Part shown: one piece after another, positions 61,317-64,000 of the stretch
Position numbering within the stretch: the first letter of the stretch is position 1
How the letters are laid out: each line of letters starts with the position of its first letter
Position numbers and translations under genes: made by a program
Notes under the pieces: model-generated
Database searches by the model: none
Seen by the model: the letters and a program-made list of their open reading frames with translations, nothing else
What the model was told of the DNA's origin: nothing
Assembly: GCF_001723355.1 (NCBI RefSeq)
Contig: NZ_LPWE01000011.1
Location: 508,968 to 572,967 of the forward strand
DNA: 64,000 bases
Direction of reading: 5' to 3'
From: Methyloceanibacter stevinii
GTDB taxonomy: Bacteria; Pseudomonadota; Alphaproteobacteria; Rhizobiales; Methyloligellaceae

Positions 61317-62549
61317 CTACTCGGCCGCGAGCCTCACATACTGTCCATTGGCCACCGGGCAGGCGGCCCATAGCTCGCGCAGCGAGTCGACGAGATACGC
61401 CATCTGGGCATCGGTGTGCACGGGCGAGGGCGTGAGGCGCATGCGCTCGGTACCACGCGGCACCGTCGGGTAATTGATCGGCTGCACGTAGATTCCGTAC
61501 TGGGTGAGCAGCGTATCGGTGACCGCCTTGCAGTGGACAGGATCGCCGACCATCACGGGTACGATATGGCTCTGGTTATCCATCACGGGCACGCCCACAT
61601 CCGCCAGCATGGTCTTCAGCGTCTGCACGCGTTCGCGGTGGCGAGCCCGCTCCAACTCCGACCGTTTCAGGTGGCGGATCGAGGCGAGGGCGCCGGCCGC
61701 CACCGGCGGGCGCCAGGGACGCGTGAAGATGAAGCCCGGTGCGTAGGAGCGGATGGCGTCGCAGCAGGCCTTGCTGGCTGCGATGTAGCCGCCCATGACG
61801 CCGAATCCCTTGGCGAGGGTCCCGTTGATGATGTCGACGCGGTCCATCACGCCTTCCAGCTCGGCGATGCCGCCGCCGCGCGGGCCATACAGGCCCACGG
61901 CGTGAACTTCATCGAGATAGGTCAGGGCGTTGTACTTGTCCGCCAGGTCGCACACCGTGCCGATCGGCGCGATGTGACCGTCCATGGAGTAGACGCTCTC
62001 GAAGGCGATCAGCTTTGGCGTGTCCAGCGGGACCGACTTGAGCAAGTCCTCGAGATGCTCGAGGTCGTTGTGCCGGAAGATATGCTTGGGGCCGCCGCCG
62101 TGCCGGATGCCTTCGATCATCGAGGCGTGGTTCTTCGCGTCGGAAAAGATCTGCAGGCCCGGAATGAGGCGCGTCAGCGTCGACAGCGTCGCGTCGTTGG
62201 CGATGTAGGCGGAGGTGAAGAGAAGCGCCGCTTCCTTGTTGTGAAGGTCAGCCAGCTCGCCTTCCAGTTCCACGTGGTAATGCGTCGTGCCGGAGATGTT
62301 GCGCGTGCCGCCGGAGCCGGCGCCGACCTGATCGATCGCCTCGTGCATCGCGTCGCGCACGGCCGGATGCTGGCTCATGCCCAGATAATCGTTGGAGCAC
62401 CAGACCGTCACATCCCGCGTGCCGCTCTCGGTATAATGGTCGGCGACGGGATAGGCGCCGCAGCGCCGCTTCAAATCTGCAAATACGCGATACCGGCCTT
62501 CTTGATGCAAAGACTCAAGATGCTGGCGGAACTGATTCTCGTAGTCCAT
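61317..62549 (-). CDS. hemA: 5-aminolevulinate synthase
   Basis: PLP enzyme that condenses glycine and succinyl-CoA, the first step of heme synthesis by the Shemin route. 410 residues from ATG 62549. Family blocks: [82 protein letters not shown] (PLP lysine), [14 protein letters not shown]. After GFIFT the usual TSLPPAVAAG is replaced by [10 protein letters not shown], which can be produced by a lost base and a gained base within about 25 nt (61700-61727). A TTGGCG-TT-CGCCAA dyad lies 23 bp upstream of the ATG. Confidence 0.95.
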   Translation of the reverse strand: MDYENQFRQHLESLHQEGRYRVFADLKRRCGAYPVADHYTESGTRDVTVWCSNDYLGMSQHPAVRDAMHEAIDQVGAGSGGTRNISGTTHYHVELEGELADLHNKEAALLFTSAYIANDATLSTLTRLIPGLQIFSDAKNHASMIEGIRHGGGPKHIFRHNDLEHLEDLLKSVPLDTPKLIAFESVYSMDGHIAPIGTVCDLADKYNALTYLDEVHAVGLYGPRGGGIAELEGVMDRVDIINGTLAKGFGVMGGYIAASKACCDAIRSYAPGFIFTRPWRPPVAAGALASIRHLKRSELERARHRERVQTLKTMLADVGVPVMDNQSHIVPVMVGDPVHCKAVTDTLLTQYGIYVQPINYPTVPRGTERMRLTPSPVHTDAQMAYLVDSLRELWAACPVANGQYVRLAAE

Positions 62550-62776
62550 GTGTCTCCGTTTCCCTAGACCCTTGGCGTTCGCCAACGCCACCCAGCAATT
62601 GGTCGAACGGAATGGAGAGCCTGAGCAGCCCGGTTGGCACAAGTTCTTGTAGGGCTTGCGTAAAGTCCTAACCGGTACTGAAGCCTTCCTGCTAACTAGC
62701 CCAATCCCAGCATCATCACAAGGACAACAGGCCGCTCAAGTGTCGACCCAATGTCGCATGGCTTTCACAATTGTGT

Positions 62777-62790
62777 TTGAGGCATCTCAA
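62777..62790. promoter_or_regulatory. FNR/FixK-type box upstream of hemA
   Basis: TTGAG-GCAT-CTCAA is a perfect dyad matching TTGA-N6-TCAA, the core of FNR/FixK sites. It lies 228 bp upstream of the hemA start and about 75 bp after the end of the response-regulator gene. Oxygen control of hemA through FixK or FnrL is known in related bacteria. Confidence 0.5.
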
Positions 62791-62839
62791 TTTCCGTGAA
62801 GCCCGGCCGGGGCGGCGCTGGAGTCCGCACCGATGGAGG

Positions 62840-62878
62840 GTCTTGCCGGGTCAGTCTTGCCGGATCAGTCTTGCCGGA
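62840..62878. repeat. Short tandem repeat, 14-bp unit
   Basis: TCAGTCTTGCCGGA occurs at 62851-62864 and 62865-62878, after a partial copy GTCTTGCCGG at 62840-62849. The last unit holds the stop codon (TCA on this strand) of the response-regulator gene, so slippage here could move the stop. Confidence 0.85.
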
Positions 62879-63245
62879 TCGTGTCCCGAATGGCCTGAAG
62901 AAACACGCGGCGCGAGAAGGGCTTCTGAAGCACACGGTGGTGCCCGTAGCGGCCCGCTACGTCGCTCGGGTCGTAGCCGGTGGCGAAAACGTAAGGCAGT
63001 CCTCGGGCTTCCAGGGCATCGGCGACCGGGTAGACCAATTCGCCCGCAACGTTGAGATCGAGGACTGCGGCGTCGACGTCATTGTCGCTCAGCAGCCTCA
63101 GCGCCTGTCCTACCCGGCTCGCGGGGCCGACGACCTCGCACTCGGATTCGACGAGCATGTCCTCCAACTGGAGTGCGATCGGCGCCTGATCCTCGACGAC
63201 CAGGACGCGAAGTCCTTTCAAGGGCTCTGTTTTTCGAGAAGACAT
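62865..63245 (-). CDS. Single-domain response regulator (CheY-like)
   Basis: 126 residues from ATG 63245. Receiver domain: acidic pair in VLVVEDQAPI, phosphorylated Asp in DAAVLDLNVAGE, Thr/Tyr switch in YVFATGYD, and LQKPF with the conserved Lys. No output domain. It resembles receivers that pair with HWE-type sensor kinases. No partner kinase is in view. The stop lies in a 14-bp tandem repeat. Confidence 0.9.
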   Translation of the reverse strand: MSSRKTEPLKGLRVLVVEDQAPIALQLEDMLVESECEVVGPASRVGQALRLLSDNDVDAAVLDLNVAGELVYPVADALEARGLPYVFATGYDPSDVAGRYGHHRVLQKPFSRRVFLQAIRDTIRQD

Positions 63246-63948
63246 AGTCTTGGCCGCCCTAATTTCATCCCTGGAACGATTTGATTGATTTTTGGGCCCT
63301 TGGCCGTCCGACCGCCAAGGCAACAGAACACAGGCGACTCAATACAGCCGACCTGACCAAGACTAACGCCACGAAACCAAGCCCCGAATGAGGCCTCGCT
63401 GCCCAACCACGACGGGGCCGGGCTATGCACGTCCCGCCTCGGATGCCCGAGCCGAGCCATAATTTCTAACCCATACCGCACCCCATCGCGACCCAAAATG
63501 AGCCACCCTGAAGGGGTAACAGCTTGACCCATAGAGGCGAATCCGGAGTGCCCTGAAATGTATCCGGATCTGGACACGAATTGTGCACAGGCGGCTGACA
63601 GGCAGTTGAGCTGCAGCGCCAAGTCCGGTCATACGGGACCAGGCGTGCAAACCCGAGATGCCCCAGATAAGTTACTCATTTTGCTCCCAGATTCGTGCCC
63701 GCGTCGACATGTCGGCGACGCGAGACAGAGCGAATATCTCGTGGCCTAAATGTCACAACTGGGGCGAAAAGGGGCTCGCACGCTTTGTTAGCAATTTACC
63801 TTCGGAGGGGATCGCGTATAAGCAGATATTAGAACTCTCTGCTGGCGGAAACTCGTCAATATTTTTGGCGACAGCAAAGCCGGTAAGGCACTGAACCGCC
63901 GCAGAACGAGAGTTTTGGATTAGTCAATTTTGGCCAGGGAAGGTGGAC
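63246..63948. other. Gene-free stretch
   Basis: About 700 bases with no reading frame I can support; coding potential looks poor on both strands and base composition is lower in G+C toward the right. A 7-bp dyad CCTTGGC/GCCAAGG (63298-63320) has no T-tract. The right part probably holds the promoter of the gene starting at 63949. Confidence 0.5.
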
Positions 63949-64000
63949 ATGGAGATGTTTGGGGGACTGACAAGAACATCCAGCCGCATTGCCATTGCAG
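63949..64000 (+). CDS. N-terminus of an unidentified protein (cut by window edge)
   Basis: ATG 63949 follows GGGAAGGTGGAC. The 17 visible residues (MEMFGGLTRTSSRIAIA) suggest the start of a signal or membrane segment. Too short to identify. Confidence 0.45.
   Translation, partial: MEMFGGLTRTSSRIAIA

Noticed and set aside
63298-63320. Terminator at CCTTGGC/GCCAAGG
   Set aside because: A perfect 7-bp stem, but no T-tract on either side in the right orientation and no gene end adjacent.
1-64000. CRISPR arrays, rRNA genes or insertion sequences
   Set aside because: No regularly spaced repeats, rRNA-like sequence or transposase signature was seen on either strand.

Overview
The window looks like chromosome of a GC-rich alphaproteobacterium, probably Hyphomicrobiales. 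It has an alphaproteobacterial-type tRNA-fMet 3' half, a Shemin-pathway 5-aminolevulinate synthase, an adenosylcobalamin-dependent acyl-CoA mutase operon of the hcm type, and the transglutaminase/ATP-grasp/alpha-E trio common in that class. The species cannot be named from sequence alone.

Bases 1-24.5 kb look like an imported catabolic island. An AcoR-like sigma-54 activator (cut by the left edge) is divergent from a Rieske protein plus quinoprotein alcohol dehydrogenase pair, followed by an outer-membrane channel and an AldA-type aldehyde dehydrogenase. Two canonical -24/-12 promoters, each with the same dyad (GCKACAGGTGTWKC) about 135-160 bp upstream, tie the activator to both transcription units. 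Next come a LysR regulator, an AEC carrier, a thiamine-diphosphate 2-hydroxyacyl-CoA lyase-like enzyme, and a tightly overlapping operon with a PduO-like adenosyltransferase, a double left-handed beta-helix protein, HcmA, a MeaB-type chaperone, a CoA ligase and HcmB. A GntR regulator is divergent. HcmA carries the Ile/Asp pair diagnostic of 2-hydroxyisobutyryl-CoA mutase. I infer a route diol/alcohol -> aldehyde -> 2-hydroxyisobutyrate -> CoA ester -> 3-hydroxybutyryl-CoA (mutase) or acetone plus formyl-CoA (lyase). A second periplasmic beta-propeller pair, one member with a heme c domain, follows. The segment ends in a truncated efflux adaptor and a 45-nt 3' fragment of tRNA-fMet, a likely attachment site.

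From 24.5 to 36 kb the theme is iron: an Rrf2 regulator without cluster cysteines, a feo operon (two FeoA, FeoB, Cys-rich FeoC, a zinc-amidohydrolase-like gene) and, divergently, three small glycine-rich membrane proteins, an HMA2-type P1B ATPase without a CPx motif and an HMA2-like protein. The second block resembles ferrosome (fez) iron-storage organelle loci.

From 36 to 64 kb lie housekeeping and stress genes: ArsR/SRPBCC genes, the transglutaminase trio, MarR, DUF202, an epoxide-hydrolase-like enzyme, two GH15 glucosidases, cytochrome P460, a TetR regulator with two matching operators flanking its gene and a 34-residue secreted peptide, a cis/trans fatty-acid isomerase, SDR and GMC oxidoreductases, a GYF-domain membrane protein, hemA and a response regulator.

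Seven genes are each broken by one or more single-base losses, nine in all, nearly all in short G runs of the coding strand. This is more likely assembly error than decay, and I give repaired spans for those genes.
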